Below, piece by piece: positions 18,302-28,844 of a stretch of DNA of 64,000 bases. Source of the DNA: an uncultured Acidovorax sp. Lineage in GTDB: Bacteria; Pseudomonadota; Gammaproteobacteria; Burkholderiales; Burkholderiaceae_C. Location of the stretch: positions 62,001 through 126,000 of the forward strand of contig CAJYHL010000021.1 in the NCBI GenBank assembly GCA_913774625.1. The letters run 5' to 3'. The notes beneath the pieces were generated by a model. That model did no database searches, was not told the DNA's origin, and worked only from the letters and a program-made list of their open reading frames with translations. How positions within the stretch are numbered: the stretch's first letter is position 1; the number at the start of each line of letters is the position of its first letter. The translations under genes and the position numbers were made by a program.

Positions 18302-19588
18302 TCATGCGATCACCGTGCGCTCGATGACGCGGTCGTCGCCCAGCACGATCAAAGCGAACAGCAACTCGTCGAGACTCTCGGCCTGAGCGGTCTTGCGGGC
18401 CAGCAGCGGCGTGGCCTGCGGGTTGAGCACCACGAAGTCGGCCTCCGTCCCCGGCTGCAGCGTGCCGACCACGCCCTCCAGCCCCAGCGCCTGCGCCGCG
18501 CCGCCCGCGTGGCGCCACCACAGTTCACGGGGGCTCAGGCTCACGCCAGGCTTGGTCTGTCCTTCGCGCCCCACATAGTAGGCCGCCAGCATGGTGTGGA
18601 AAGGGCTGAAGCTGGTGCCGCCACCCACATCGCTCGCCAGGCCGTGACGGAAGCCGGTGCGGGCCGCGCCCTCGTAATCGAAGAATCCGCTGCCCAGAAA
18701 CAGATTGCTGGTCGGGCTCACTGCCGCTGCCGTTCCCGTATCGCGCATCAACGCCCGGTCTTCGTCGTCGAAATGGATGCAATGGGCATAGACCGCCCTT
18801 TCGCGCATCAGGCCGAAGCCGTCATAGACCGACAGGTAGCTGCGCGCTGCGGGGAAGAGTTCGCGCACCCAGCGCACCTCGTCCAGGTTCTCGGCCACAT
18901 GGGACTGGATCCACACGTCCGGGAACTGCGCCGCCAGCTCGCCCGCTCCGCCCAGCTGCGCTTCGCTGCAGCTGGGCGCGAAGCGCGGCGTGATGGCATA
19001 GCCCAGCCGGCCCTGCCCGTGCCAGCGCCGGATCAGGGCCTCGGTGTCGATCAGCGACTGCTGCGTCTGGTCGCGCACGCCATCCGGCGAATGGCGGTCC
19101 TGCAGCACCTTGCCGGCGATGAGACGCAGCCCGCGCTGCTGCGCCCCGGCCATCAGCGCATCGACGGAAGCTGGATGCGAAGTAGCGAAGGTCAGCGCCG
19201 TGGTGACGCCGTTGCGCAGCAGTTCGTCCAGGAATACCGAGGTCACCTCGGCCGCGTAGGCGGGATCGGCGAAGCGGGATTCGTGAGGGAAGGTGTAGTT
19301 CTCGAGCCAGGGCAGCAGGCCTTCCGCCGGCGAGCCGATGACGTCGGTCTGGGGGAAGTGGATATGCATGTCGATGAAACCGGGCGCGATGATGCGGCCG
19401 GGCCAGTGGACGACCTCATCAGCGGCAACACGGGTTGCGAACTCGCCCGCCAGCGCGGCCCAGCTGCCCGCGGCCCGCACCCGACGCCGGCCATCCTCCG
19501 CGACGGCGACCGCCAGCAGGCCATCCTCCTCGAAATGGGCAGCGCCCTGGGCGTCGAAATACAGAAGAGAAGAACGGTAGATAGGCAT
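18302..19588 (-). CDS. guaD: guanine deaminase
   Basis: A 428-aa amidohydrolase that converts guanine to xanthine. Metal ligands are visible: DMHIHFPQ (H75, H77), WIQSHVAENLDEV, AHCIHFDDED and the aspartate in LASDVGGGTSFS. The segment MHIHFPQTDVIGSPAEGLLPWLENYTFP is diagnostic of guanine deaminase over other amidohydrolases; only part is quoted in the motif list. The start at 19588 (MPIYRSSLL) is favoured over an upstream ATG at 19621. It is about 70 bp after ribD on the same strand, so cotranscription is possible; both act on purine or purine-derived substrates. Confidence 0.93.
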   Translation of the reverse strand: MPIYRSSLLYFDAQGAAHFEEDGLLAVAVAEDGRRRVRAAGSWAALAGEFATRVAADEVVHWPGRIIAPGFIDMHIHFPQTDVIGSPAEGLLPWLENYTFPHESRFADPAYAAEVTSVFLDELLRNGVTTALTFATSHPASVDALMAGAQQRGLRLIAGKVLQDRHSPDGVRDQTQQSLIDTEALIRRWHGQGRLGYAITPRFAPSCSEAQLGGAGELAAQFPDVWIQSHVAENLDEVRWVRELFPAARSYLSVYDGFGLMRERAVYAHCIHFDDEDRALMRDTGTAAAVSPTSNLFLGSGFFDYEGAARTGFRHGLASDVGGGTSFSPFHTMLAAYYVGREGQTKPGVSLSPRELWWRHAGGAAQALGLEGVVGTLQPGTEADFVVLNPQATPLLARKTAQAESLDELLFALIVLGDDRVIERTVIA

Positions 19589-19659
19589 GGGACGATTCAG
19601 TGCGTTTTTTGATTCGATCAATTTTCGAGAAGAAGACGGTGATTCAATGACAGATACCG

Positions 19660-20802
19660 TCAGAAATCGGCACGCCCCGGCGGCCGGGCCAGCAGACGCA
19701 GATCCGGCCCGATTCGCTCGACCGAAAGGAACTCCAGCGCGGGAGCCTCCGCCAAGTTCGCTAGAGCCGGCATTTCGGCCACGCCCCGCCCGCTGCCCAG
19801 CAACCTGGGGGCCACATAGAGCAACAGTTCGTCCACCAGGCCGCCCCCCAGCAGCGCGCCGTTGAGCGTGGCACCGGCCTCGACGTGGAGTTCATTGATC
19901 TCGCGCCGCGCCAAGTCGGCCAGCAGCGCCGCCAAATCGACATGGCCACGCTGATCCGGCAAGGGAATCACCTCCGCACCTCGAGCCTTCAGCGCAGCGG
20001 CCCGGGCCGAATCGGCATCGGATTGCGCCGTGTAGATCAGCACCCGGCGCTGCGCCTTGAACAGCGCCGCATCGGCCGGCGTGCGCAGTGCGCTGTCCAC
20101 CACCACCAGCACCGGCTGGCGTGGGGTGTCCACCTCCCGCACGTCGAGACGCGGGTCATCGGCCAGCACGGTGCCGATGCCGGTCAGGATGGCGCAGGAC
20201 CGTGCCCGCCAGGCATGGCCGTCCGCGCGGGCAGCGGGCGAGGTGATCCACTGGCTCTCGCCATTGGACAGCGCGGTCAGGCCATCCAGCGACGCCGCAG
20301 CCTTCATCCTCACCCAGGGCCTGCCCCGCACCATCCGGCTGAAGAAGCCCAGATTGAGCTCGCGCGAAGCCTCAGCCCCCAGCCCCAGCTCCACCTGCAC
20401 GCCGTGACTGCGCAAACGATCCAGCCCCCGGCCCGCGACGAGCGGGTTGGGGTCCATCAGGGAGGCGACCACCCTGGCCACCCCGGTGGCCACCAGTGCA
20501 TCGCAGCAAGGCCCTGTGCGGCCCTGGTGCGAACACGGCTCCAGGGTCACATAGGCCGTCACGCCCTGTGTCGAAAGCCCCCGCGCGGCAGCATCGCGCA
20601 GCGCCATCACCTCGGCATGGGCGCCGCCCGCCTGCTGCGTTGCCCCACGCCCGATTTCCCGGCCCTGCGCATCGACCAGCACACAACCCACGCGAGGGTT
20701 GGGAGAGGTGCGCCAGAGTGCCTGGGCGGCCTGCTCCAGGGCGACATCCATCCACTGCCCGTCGGAAAAAAGCGGTTCGTTCACAGTTTTGGCCGTATTC
20801 AT
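19660..20802 (-). CDS. ribD: bifunctional riboflavin biosynthesis deaminase/reductase RibD
   Basis: A 380-aa two-domain enzyme for the second and third steps of riboflavin synthesis from GTP. The N-terminal deaminase has the zinc site HAE (62-64) with PCSHQGRTGPCC (C90 and C99). The C-terminal reductase carries KAAASLDGLTAL, GIGTVLADDPRL and ELHVEAGATLNGALL. The start at 20802 (MNTAKTVNEP) is chosen because preceding in-frame residues are atypical. It is divergent from pilV with a 79-bp gap. The other rib genes are not in this window. Confidence 0.95.
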   Translation of the reverse strand: MNTAKTVNEPLFSDGQWMDVALEQAAQALWRTSPNPRVGCVLVDAQGREIGRGATQQAGGAHAEVMALRDAAARGLSTQGVTAYVTLEPCSHQGRTGPCCDALVATGVARVVASLMDPNPLVAGRGLDRLRSHGVQVELGLGAEASRELNLGFFSRMVRGRPWVRMKAAASLDGLTALSNGESQWITSPAARADGHAWRARSCAILTGIGTVLADDPRLDVREVDTPRQPVLVVVDSALRTPADAALFKAQRRVLIYTAQSDADSARAAALKARGAEVIPLPDQRGHVDLAALLADLARREINELHVEAGATLNGALLGGGLVDELLLYVAPRLLGSGRGVAEMPALANLAEAPALEFLSVERIGPDLRLLARPPGRADF

Positions 20803-20881
20803 CACCCGATTTTGCGCTGATCGGTGGCTACAAGCCGCCAAGCGGTCATGTCGCCCCATGCGCCCCGCTTAACATCGACGC

Positions 20882-21538
20882 ATGATTGGACACCATCTGT
20901 TACGCCCCGCCGCCAAGCCTCCGAGCAGAGCAAGCCGCGCCGCCAGCCTCCGGGCTGCGGGCGGCTTCACTCTGATCGAGGTGCTGGTCGCAGTGGTCGT
21001 GCTGTCTTTCGGGCTCCTGGGCATGGTGGGGGTACAGGCCTTCGCGCTGCAGGCGAATCGTGACTCCCGTCAACAGGCACAGGCGGCCAATCTCGCAAGA
21101 GAGCTATCCGAACTGATGCGCGACAACAACCTCGTCGCCGTCAAGCAGAACCCCAACGACAACCCGTACCTGTTCGACAGCAGCACCGGCCCCTACAACG
21201 AGAACTGCCTTGGTGTGGCCAACGCCACCAGCGGGTGCCCCGACACCACGGCGGTAGCCAAGTCGGAAATGATGGATTGGGTAGCCCGTGTGAATCAGGC
21301 TTTGCCAGGAGCGCGCATCGTGGTGTGTTTCGACAGCAGTCCCTATGACAGCACCGGCATGCCACGTTGGGCCTGCGATGGCAGCAGCAGCGCGACAGAT
21401 CCCACGGCGGTCGTCAAGCTGGGCTGGACACGCAATTCACTGGACCGCAGCAAGACCGGTGACGCCGTGGTCGAGCGTGCCAGCGCGCAGAACAGCCGCC
21501 CCTACATCATCGTGCCAGTCGCAGCCAAGAACTCCTGA
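20882..21538 (+). CDS. pilV: type IV pilus minor pilin PilV
   Basis: A 218-aa pseudopilin-like protein. The class III leader ends at G28 and is followed by GFTLIEVLVAVVVLSFGLLG, with Glu at +5 of the mature protein as required for assembly. A LARELSELMRDNN helix and a Cys-containing globular domain follow. PilV is one of the low-abundance pilins that prime type IV pilus assembly and carry PilY1 to the tip. It is the first gene of a six-gene operon; pilW follows 10 bp later. No strong ribosome-binding site was seen for this ATG, so a nearby alternative start cannot be excluded. Confidence 0.9.
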   Translation: MIGHHLLRPAAKPPSRASRAASLRAAGGFTLIEVLVAVVVLSFGLLGMVGVQAFALQANRDSRQQAQAANLARELSELMRDNNLVAVKQNPNDNPYLFDSSTGPYNENCLGVANATSGCPDTTAVAKSEMMDWVARVNQALPGARIVVCFDSSPYDSTGMPRWACDGSSSATDPTAVVKLGWTRNSLDRSKTGDAVVERASAQNSRPYIIVPVAAKNS

Positions 21539-21548
21539 GGCAAGCATC

Positions 21549-22595
21549 ATGACAACGGAACGCAACTCGCATCCTGCTACCCATACCAGCCTCAGGGCCC
21601 AGAAAGGCCTGACGCTCGTCGAACTGATGGTGTCGCTGGTCATAGGCTTGGTGGTCGTGCTGGCCGCATCGACGGCGCTGGTGATATCACGCAACGGATT
21701 CAACAGTGTGGATGCTGCGGCGCAACTGCGCGATAGCGCCCGCTTTGCCGAAGATGTTCTGCAGCGGCTGGGAGTACAGGCAGGATTCGAGGATCTGGCT
21801 AATTCTGCGTCACCGCCCCCCCCGAATATCGCCGCGCTCCAAGGCGCTTCCACGAATGTCCCGAACGTCTTCGTCTACGGCCTCAACAATAGTCTGCGCA
21901 AGGCCGGCGACGCGTGGGTAGATGCCAGTGGAGGCTCAGGCGTCAATGGCAGCGATGTTCTGGTGCTGCGATTCCAGCCCAATGTATCCAGCGTCAACAC
22001 AGCCAGTTCGGACAGCGCCATGATCGACTGCTCGGGAATGGCGCCCCAGGGAGTTCCCACCGATCCTTACGACCGGGTGACCAATGTGCTGTACGTCAGC
22101 ATCAGTCCATCCGACAACGAGCCGACTTTGATGTGCGCCGTTTGGCCATTAGGTGGTGGCAGCGCATCCACACCTCAGCCATTGGTCAAAGGGGTCGAGG
22201 ACTTCCAGGTGCTTTATGGCGTCGATGGCATCCCCGCAGGTAACAAGACCATGCCCGCGGCCAGTTCTGCGGACAACGTTACAGAGCGATATCTGCGTGC
22301 CGACCAACTCACCGTAGCAGGGAACAATGCGGTGACGGCCGCAAACTGGCAGCGCGTGCGCAGCATCCGTATCGGCATGGTGCTGCGTGCTTCCGCCAAT
22401 TCGGCCGTGGACCGCAGCACGCAACAGACCTTCTATCCCCTGGGCATCGCAGCCAGCAGCGGCGGAGCGGCCGGCAGCCTGTTTTCAGACACCAACAATG
22501 ACGCTGGCAGCAACTTCACTCCGGCACCCGACGGCCGGCTTCGTCAAGTAGTCACCTTCACGGTGCATCTGCGCAATCCGCAGGGGACTTCCTGA
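21549..22595 (+). CDS. pilW: type IV pilus minor pilin PilW
   Basis: A 348-aa minor pilin. Its leader ends KG at residue 20, followed by LTLVELMVSLVIGLVVVLAA with Glu at +5. The large C-terminal domain has PilW-type segments (FAEDVLQRLGVQAGFED near the start, WQRVRSIRIGMVLRA and a final TVHLRNP). It contributes to the pilus-tip complex with PilV, PilX and PilY1. A C8 mononucleotide tract at 21816-21823 (codons 90-92, four prolines) could slip. Its stop codon overlaps the pilX start (TGATG). Confidence 0.9.
   Translation: MTTERNSHPATHTSLRAQKGLTLVELMVSLVIGLVVVLAASTALVISRNGFNSVDAAAQLRDSARFAEDVLQRLGVQAGFEDLANSASPPPPNIAALQGASTNVPNVFVYGLNNSLRKAGDAWVDASGGSGVNGSDVLVLRFQPNVSSVNTASSDSAMIDCSGMAPQGVPTDPYDRVTNVLYVSISPSDNEPTLMCAVWPLGGGSASTPQPLVKGVEDFQVLYGVDGIPAGNKTMPAASSADNVTERYLRADQLTVAGNNAVTAANWQRVRSIRIGMVLRASANSAVDRSTQQTFYPLGIAASSGGAAGSLFSDTNNDAGSNFTPAPDGRLRQVVTFTVHLRNPQGTS
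21816..21823 (+). repeat. C8 mononucleotide tract inside pilW
   Basis: Eight consecutive Cs within codons for a Pro run at about residues 90-92. Slippage would disrupt the gene early. Confidence 0.9.
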
Positions 22596-23284
22596 TGCGT
22601 CAATTCGCCCCCTCCATCGCTCAGCCGGCGGCATACACGTGCCGGTCACGCAATGCCCGTTCCCAACAGGGCCTGTCCCTCATCGTTGTCCTGATGATTC
22701 TGGTCGTGGCGTCCATTCTGGGGGTGGCGGGCATCCAGATCTCGGTGCTTGGCGAAAAGGCCACCCGTAACGACCGCGATATCCAGATCGCCTGGCAATC
22801 CGCAGAGGCCGGGCTGACAGATGCAGAATTGGACATCCTGGGCCAATATTCGGCGGCAGCCAGCAACAGCGCCTCCGGAGCACCTGCCCCGGCAACAACG
22901 CGGGCTCTCGCCTTCAAGGCCGGCGCGCAGGATGCGTCCCAGTTCCTGCCGGGCTGTGGCGGAGCAGGCCCCACACAGGGCCTGTGCAGCAATGCAGAAG
23001 GCTCTGCATTGCCGGACTGGCTGGCCGTGGATTTCACCGACACCAGTTCCAATGCACACACGGTTGAACTTGGCACCTTCACGGGCCGGTCTTTTGCCGC
23101 AGGCAGCGCCGGCCTGCAACCCGCAGTCAAGCCGCGCTATGTTATCGAACTGTTGAGTGATCCGACTACCGCATTCACCACCAATCCTCAGAACCGGACG
23201 AAATACGTTTATCGGGTAACCGCCATGGGCTCGGGACCGAACGCCAATACGCGTGCAGTCGTTCAAATGATTTACAGAAACTGA
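22595..23284 (+). CDS. pilX: type IV pilus assembly protein PilX
   Basis: A 229-aa protein with a PilX_N-type N-terminus: leader ending QQG at residue 26, then LSLIVVLMILVVASILGVAG. As is usual for PilX/GspK-type tip pilins, there is no Glu at +5. The next conserved piece is DRDIQIAWQSAEAGLTDAE. The C-terminal half is variable and Cys-containing. The ATG shares its A with the pilW TGA (TGATG), indicating coupling. It acts in the periplasm/inner membrane as part of the pilus-tip priming complex. Confidence 0.88.
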   Translation: MRQFAPSIAQPAAYTCRSRNARSQQGLSLIVVLMILVVASILGVAGIQISVLGEKATRNDRDIQIAWQSAEAGLTDAELDILGQYSAAASNSASGAPAPATTRALAFKAGAQDASQFLPGCGGAGPTQGLCSNAEGSALPDWLAVDFTDTSSNAHTVELGTFTGRSFAAGSAGLQPAVKPRYVIELLSDPTTAFTTNPQNRTKYVYRVTAMGSGPNANTRAVVQMIYRN

Positions 23285-23293
23285 GAAGCCGTC

Positions 23294-26200
23294 ATGAAAC
23301 GCTTTCCTCTCGGTATCAAGGGCTTCATGGCAGGCGTAACGCTTGCGTTGGCCTTGGTCGCAACCGTTTCATTCGTCGCGCGTGGCACAGTCAGCAACGC
23401 GCAGATTCCATTGACCAATCTTTCCGGCGATCCCTTGTATGCCGCCAAGCCCACGGACAAGCCGACCATGGCCCTGGCGCTGTCGGTCGAATACCCTACG
23501 GTAGGCGCCCAATACCTAGCAGGCGTCAATTCAACTCTCGATGACACCTATCAGAATACCAACGAATATCTGGGCTACTACGATGCCGAGGGATGCTACG
23601 CCTATAACGACAATCCCACAGAAACCGTCGCCTCGGGGAAAACGAAATCCGACTACAAGCGCTTCTATCGCACGGGCGCGGCCAACCAACGGCAGTGCAG
23701 CGATGGTTTCAGCGGCAACTTTCTCAACTGGGCAAGCAATTCCGCCGTGGATATGCTGCGCTTGGCCCTGTCTGGAGGCGACCGCTACATCGACACACAA
23801 GATCTGACCTTGCTTCAGCGCGCCGTGCTGCCCAACAATGATCCCGTCTGTATGTGGAACAGCACCAACTTCCCCGGTAAACGGCTGGTCAGCGGTGGCG
23901 GGGGAGCCAAGAATTACTGGGGAGCCATTCCGCAGAGCATGATCAAGGAAGCGAAAGGCAATGACATCTGGATTGCCAACACGCTGAATCGCATTTATTT
24001 CCGGGCCGCAGGAAATATGGCCGGCAATTGCGACGACACGCGAGCCTATTCATCCATGGGTCCGGTGGTGAATACCGGCAGCGCGCTCCCCTCATCTGCA
24101 CAATGGTGCTCTTGGGAAAACGGGAATTGCACCTTTACGGGTAGCAAGAAAGAGGTCTGGTACGGAGCAGGCACCCGCTGGGCCGTCGCGCCTGCACAGG
24201 ACGGCGTGGCCTGTACCAATGAATTCTTCGGCGACCCTGCGCCGGGGACAGGAAAGGCCTGCTATTTGGTCAACTATACCGGGACATGGAAACCAGGTGG
24301 CACCCTCAACTCCGACGGTTTCTTCTATGCGCGAGTCCAGGTATGCGACATCGACACGTCTGGCAATCTGCTGGACAACCGTGATTATGGTCTATGCCAA
24401 CGCTACCCGAGCGGCAGGTACAAGCCTTCCGGAGTCGTTCAGAAATACTCCGATCAATTACGTCTGGCCGCCTTCGGCTATTTGATGGATCAAACAGCCA
24501 GCTATAACAATGGTCGCTACGGTGGGGTCCTTCGTGCCCCGATGAAGTACGTGGGCCAAAAGACCTTCGATGCGACGGGACGCGAAGAGTCGGCAGCCAA
24601 CAGCAGGGCCGAATGGGACCCTATTACCGGAGTATTCACGCAGAACCCCGAAAATGACACCACCTTCGGTGTCAGCGGTGTCATCAACTATCTCAACCAG
24701 TTCGGGCGGACCGGCCCCACGCCCGGACGCTACAAGATGTATGACCCGGTAGGAGAGCTCTACTATCAGGCTCTGCGCTACATGCAGGGACTTCCCCCTA
24801 CGCCTGACGCAATATCGAATCTCGGCACCCCCTCGAAGACCAATGCCTTCTATGACGGCTATCCTGTCTACACAGACTGGAGCGCCATCGATCCCTATGG
24901 GGGCACACGCAGCCGTACGGATGATTACTCCTGCCTGCGCAGCAATATCGTCGTGATCGGCGACATCAATACTCACGACGGCAACTGGAGAAATATCCCG
25001 ACAGCCAACGATGATGCCAACAACGTACAGAACTTCAGGACTTGGCATCAAACGGTTCAGGCGTTCGAGAAGAATCTGACCACCACATACCTGGATGGTG
25101 CAGGGAAGGCTCGAACTACCGGCAACCCCAACGGGGCGAACAACAATGTCCCGTCATCTTCGCAAAACAGCCAAATCATGGGCTACGCATACTGGGCCCA
25201 CACCCATGACATCCGTGGCACTGCATGGACGAACGCCCCCGACAAGCAGCGCCCCGGACTGCGGGTCAAGACATTCACGTTCGACGTGAATGAATATGGC
25301 GCGCAGAACGACCCTGCCGTGCGGCAATACAGAAACCAATTCTTCATGGCTTCGAAATATGGAGGCTTTGAGGTCAACCCTGGAGTAACGGCAGCCAACC
25401 CCAAGGGCAACGGATCGCCCTACAACAATTACGGCAATCCGTTCATCAACCAGGGAACGGGATTGAACAGCAATGATGTCTGGCAAAAGGCAGATGCGCA
25501 GGGCGAAGCATCGACCTACTACCTGCAAAGCGATGCCAGACGCGTACTGAAAGCTTTCGATGAGATCTTTGCGCGTGCCGGCAGCAATGCCCTGAGCATC
25601 TCCCAAGGTGCCGTACAGTCGCGCAGCATTTCCGCAAGCAGCCCTACCGCCCTCTATTCGGCCAACTTCAATACCGAAACCTGGAGCGGCGACGTCGTCG
25701 CCAGAAGCCTCAGTCTTACCAACGGCGTACCCTCGCTCGGTGCGGTGACCTGGAGTGCTGCAGATCGCTTGAAATTCATCACGCCCGACAATCGCAATAT
25801 ATTTGTGGGGCACCAAAGCAATACCTCCACGACCACATTCGCAGCGACCGCTTTCACCTGGGCAGGCATTACGGGCAAGCCGCTCGTCGGCTGGCTGAAT
25901 CTGCCCACGCCCACATCGACCCCCGACAACCTGGGCCAGAAACGGCTGAATTACTTACGTGGCGTAAGGAACGACGAAGGGAGCAATGGCTTTCGCATAC
26001 GCACGCAGGTGCTGGGCGACATCATCAACTCCGGGGTGACCTACTCTGGACCTCCCAGCACTTCGTTTTCGGGTAACAGCTATGCACTTTTCCGTGCGGC
26101 CAATGACCAGCGCGTTCCGACGGTCTTCGCAGGCTCGAACGACGGGATGCTCCACGCCTTCGCTGCGCAGACTGTGACTGGCAAAAGCGTGATCGCAGGA

Positions 26201-27742
26201 GACGAATTGTTCTCCTACATTCCCAGCTGGATGGGCCCCAAGCTATCCGCGCTCACTTCAAGCACCTACGCCACAAACCACCAGTCCTATGTGGACGCCC
26301 CCTCCACTGTAGGGGAGGCTCAGGTCGCCTTCACATCCGGCGCGGGCGCTGCTTCGGACTGGAAGACGGTGCTGGTTTCCGGGACGGGGACCGGTGGCCG
26401 TGGCGTGTTTGCATTGGACGTGTCCAAGCCCGAATCCTTCAGCGCGTCGAACGTGATGTGGGAGTTTACGGACAGCGACGATGCCGACATGGGTTTCGTA
26501 GTCGGTGCGCCGCAAATCATGAAATTCAAGACCGGCGTCGGAACCTACCGATGGTTCGCCGTCGTCGCCAGCGGGGTAAACAACTACAACAATGCGGCCA
26601 CCTCCACGGGAGGAAGCGCCAACCCCACGCTGTTCATGCTGGCCTTGGATAAGGCCAGCAATGCCCGCTGGGACCTGGGTAGCAATTACTTCAAGATATC
26701 GCTGCCTTTCGATAGCAGCCTCGCCGCCGGCAACTCCACGACAACGCCACCGACTCCGGGGATACCTACCGGCATCACGAGCTTCAGTGCGCTGTACGCT
26801 CAGGGCGGGGAAGTTACCCAGATCTATGCTGGAGATTTGCACGGCAAGCTCTGGAAGCTGGATTTCACCGACCCTGACCCCAAGAACCCAGCCAAGTACA
26901 AGAGCTCGAATTTGTGGACTGCCAACGGTCTGAGTTCATTCAAGACCAGTGGCAACACAGCTTCTCCAATGTTCATCGCCATGGATGATTCCGGCAACGT
27001 GCAACCGATCACGACCGCGCCGGCGCTCTTCACCGGACCGAAGGTGCAGGGTCTCCAGACCTTCTTCGTGATGATTGGCACGGGCAAGTTTCTCGAGAGC
27101 GGCGACATATCCTCGACCAAGCAACAGTCGATTTACGTGCTGTACGACGATGGATCGACCAGTTCGGACGGAGGCAACTCCGGGAGTGCTATTTCGGGCC
27201 GGGGCCGACTGATCAAGGGGTCCATCGACACCACTGCCGGCACGGTCTCTGTCCCGAGCTTTGCGTGGGGCCGGCCAAAAAGCGCTAACGACACCACTCA
27301 GCGTTCGGGCTGGTATTTGGACTTGCCTAGTTCGGGCGAACGCGTATTCACGAACATAAGACCCATTACCGGTCAGCTCGCAAGCTTCAGCACAGGCATT
27401 CCGGGAACGTTTGGCACGACCGGCGTCTGCGTGGCCGGAGAAAGCTCAGGCAGGCAATACATGATCAATATCGCCAACGGCACAGGCCGGGCGCGCACCT
27501 CGCTAGTCGGCATGCTGGGAGCCAATATCGACATACTGCCCGACAACGGCTCGAAGCCGCCGCCCTTCGACAGCACCGGCCGCTCCGTGCGGATCCTCAA
27601 CCCCACAAGCCTTCAATTGGGCGCAGGCGGCCTTGATCCTGGCTCTGGCCTCTCAGTCCAAGACCCCGAAGAGTTCGGCCGGCTTAGCTGGCGCCAGATC
27701 TACAACTACAACGACCTCCGCAACAAGGGCCTCAATCCATGA
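23294..27742 (+). CDS. pilY1: type IV pilus tip adhesin/assembly protein PilY1
   Basis: A 1482-aa secreted protein with an N-terminal signal-like helix (about 8-30). A long variable N-terminal region follows, and from about residue 830 the PilC/PilY1 beta-propeller ([78 protein letters not shown]). PilY1 sits at the pilus tip and affects adhesion, twitching and surface sensing. Just before IYAGDL, where family members usually have an Asp-rich calcium loop, this protein reads [12 protein letters not shown] without aspartates. The gene is visibly less G+C-rich than housekeeping neighbours. Its TGA overlaps the pilE ATG (ATGA). Confidence 0.93.
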   Translation: MKRFPLGIKGFMAGVTLALALVATVSFVARGTVSNAQIPLTNLSGDPLYAAKPTDKPTMALALSVEYPTVGAQYLAGVNSTLDDTYQNTNEYLGYYDAEGCYAYNDNPTETVASGKTKSDYKRFYRTGAANQRQCSDGFSGNFLNWASNSAVDMLRLALSGGDRYIDTQDLTLLQRAVLPNNDPVCMWNSTNFPGKRLVSGGGGAKNYWGAIPQSMIKEAKGNDIWIANTLNRIYFRAAGNMAGNCDDTRAYSSMGPVVNTGSALPSSAQWCSWENGNCTFTGSKKEVWYGAGTRWAVAPAQDGVACTNEFFGDPAPGTGKACYLVNYTGTWKPGGTLNSDGFFYARVQVCDIDTSGNLLDNRDYGLCQRYPSGRYKPSGVVQKYSDQLRLAAFGYLMDQTASYNNGRYGGVLRAPMKYVGQKTFDATGREESAANSRAEWDPITGVFTQNPENDTTFGVSGVINYLNQFGRTGPTPGRYKMYDPVGELYYQALRYMQGLPPTPDAISNLGTPSKTNAFYDGYPVYTDWSAIDPYGGTRSRTDDYSCLRSNIVVIGDINTHDGNWRNIPTANDDANNVQNFRTWHQTVQAFEKNLTTTYLDGAGKARTTGNPNGANNNVPSSSQNSQIMGYAYWAHTHDIRGTAWTNAPDKQRPGLRVKTFTFDVNEYGAQNDPAVRQYRNQFFMASKYGGFEVNPGVTAANPKGNGSPYNNYGNPFINQGTGLNSNDVWQKADAQGEASTYYLQSDARRVLKAFDEIFARAGSNALSISQGAVQSRSISASSPTALYSANFNTETWSGDVVARSLSLTNGVPSLGAVTWSAADRLKFITPDNRNIFVGHQSNTSTTTFAATAFTWAGITGKPLVGWLNLPTPTSTPDNLGQKRLNYLRGVRNDEGSNGFRIRTQVLGDIINSGVTYSGPPSTSFSGNSYALFRAANDQRVPTVFAGSNDGMLHAFAAQTVTGKSVIAGDELFSYIPSWMGPKLSALTSSTYATNHQSYVDAPSTVGEAQVAFTSGAGAASDWKTVLVSGTGTGGRGVFALDVSKPESFSASNVMWEFTDSDDADMGFVVGAPQIMKFKTGVGTYRWFAVVASGVNNYNNAATSTGGSANPTLFMLALDKASNARWDLGSNYFKISLPFDSSLAAGNSTTTPPTPGIPTGITSFSALYAQGGEVTQIYAGDLHGKLWKLDFTDPDPKNPAKYKSSNLWTANGLSSFKTSGNTASPMFIAMDDSGNVQPITTAPALFTGPKVQGLQTFFVMIGTGKFLESGDISSTKQQSIYVLYDDGSTSSDGGNSGSAISGRGRLIKGSIDTTAGTVSVPSFAWGRPKSANDTTQRSGWYLDLPSSGERVFTNIRPITGQLASFSTGIPGTFGTTGVCVAGESSGRQYMINIANGTGRARTSLVGMLGANIDILPDNGSKPPPFDSTGRSVRILNPTSLQLGAGGLDPGSGLSVQDPEEFGRLSWRQIYNYNDLRNKGLNP

Positions 27743-28239
27743 ACGCCAAGCATCCCGCATCGCGCTGCGATGCAGGTTTCACGCTCATCGAACTCATGAT
27801 CGTCGTAGCGGTCATCGGCATACTCGCCGCCATCGCTTATCCGTCCTATCGAGAGTCGATACTGAAAGGCCGAAGAGCAGAGGGACGGACCGCCCTGATG
27901 GAGTTGATGCAGCAGCAGGAACGCTTCATGACGCAGCGCAATTGCTACTTGGCATTCACCAACAACAGCGGAACCACCGCCACCCAGGCCAACGCCAGTT
28001 GCGGGATCGACTCTTCTTTCACTATCCCGTTCAAGACCTATTCAGGCGACAACCCTACGACCGGTTCTTACATACTGTCGGCAACGACCTGCAGCAGTAC
28101 CCTAGCGCTGTCGGAGTGCGTGATGTTGGTCGCACAGCCTAGGCAGTCCGATCCAAAGGCAGGCAACCTGCAGATCACAAGTACAGGCATAAAGAGTTGC
28201 ACTGGCACGACCACCGATCCGAAGCTGTGCTGGCCATGA
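27739..28239 (+). CDS. pilE: type IV pilin PilE-like minor pilin
   Basis: A 166-aa pilin: leader ending AG at residue 13, then [24 protein letters not shown] with Glu at +5, followed by [15 protein letters not shown] and a Cys-rich C-terminal region (a cysteine pair near ALSEC and [14 protein letters not shown] could close a D-loop). Position at the end of a pilVWXY1 cluster marks it as the PilE-type minor pilin rather than the major PilA. The ATG overlaps the pilY1 stop (ATGA) and its own stop overlaps the next start. Confidence 0.9.
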   Translation: MNAKHPASRCDAGFTLIELMIVVAVIGILAAIAYPSYRESILKGRRAEGRTALMELMQQQERFMTQRNCYLAFTNNSGTTATQANASCGIDSSFTIPFKTYSGDNPTTGSYILSATTCSSTLALSECVMLVAQPRQSDPKAGNLQITSTGIKSCTGTTTDPKLCWP

Positions 28240-28844
28240 AATCCCACCCGCGTCCGCAGCGTGACCAAAGGCCTCGCAACAATCAGCGTGGCTTTACGCT
28301 GATCGAACTGATAGTGACGCTGGCCATTGCCGCAGTGATGCTGACCCTGGCAGCCCCGAGCTTCTTAGCATTCAAGCGCAATTCCGAACTCATCTCTCAG
28401 GCCAATGGATTGGTGGCAGCGCTGAATACGGCCCGCACGGAAGCCATGAAACGTGGTCTAGGCGCCATGGTGGTACCAAGAGACGGTCAAACGTGGGCCT
28501 CCGGATGGAGAGTCTTCGTCGATACCAACAGCGACAGCAACTATACGGACGGCACGGACCTCGTTACCTTGGAGCAACCAGCCCTGCCAAGCTACTTCAC
28601 TGTGTCTGCGACCGGCACCGCAGGGGGGGGGAGTCCTTATGTCCTCTACAACAGCTCCGGCTATCCGGTAACGAAGAGCGGCGGCTTTGGTGCGCTGACC
28701 ATTTCCATCGCACGAACCGATCTATCGGGACAGGATCTCCTGGAGCAAACACGCCGAGTCAAGCTGTCCAGTACCGGCCGCTTGCGTACCTGCAAGCCCA
28801 CATCCGCCACCGATACTCAGTGTTCCGGCACACAAAACGACTGA
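28236..28844 (+). CDS. fimT: GspH/FimT-type minor pilin
   Basis: A 202-aa pseudopilin: leader ending RG at residue 19, then [20 protein letters not shown] with Glu at +5, and GspH/FimT features such as [33 protein letters not shown] (quoted in part) and a late strand [12 protein letters not shown]. The start is set by an ATGA overlap with pilE. A G9 tract at 28623-28631 (codons 130-132, Gly-Gly-Gly) is the longest G run seen in the window and could cause frameshift phase variation. In many genera fimT/fimU leads the cluster; here it is last. Confidence 0.88.
   Translation: MKSHPRPQRDQRPRNNQRGFTLIELIVTLAIAAVMLTLAAPSFLAFKRNSELISQANGLVAALNTARTEAMKRGLGAMVVPRDGQTWASGWRVFVDTNSDSNYTDGTDLVTLEQPALPSYFTVSATGTAGGGSPYVLYNSSGYPVTKSGGFGALTISIARTDLSGQDLLEQTRRVKLSSTGRLRTCKPTSATDTQCSGTQND
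28623..28631 (+). repeat. G9 mononucleotide tract inside fimT
   Basis: Nine consecutive Gs within the coding sequence. A one-base slip would shift the frame after about residue 130 and truncate or alter the minor pilin. Confidence 0.9.
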
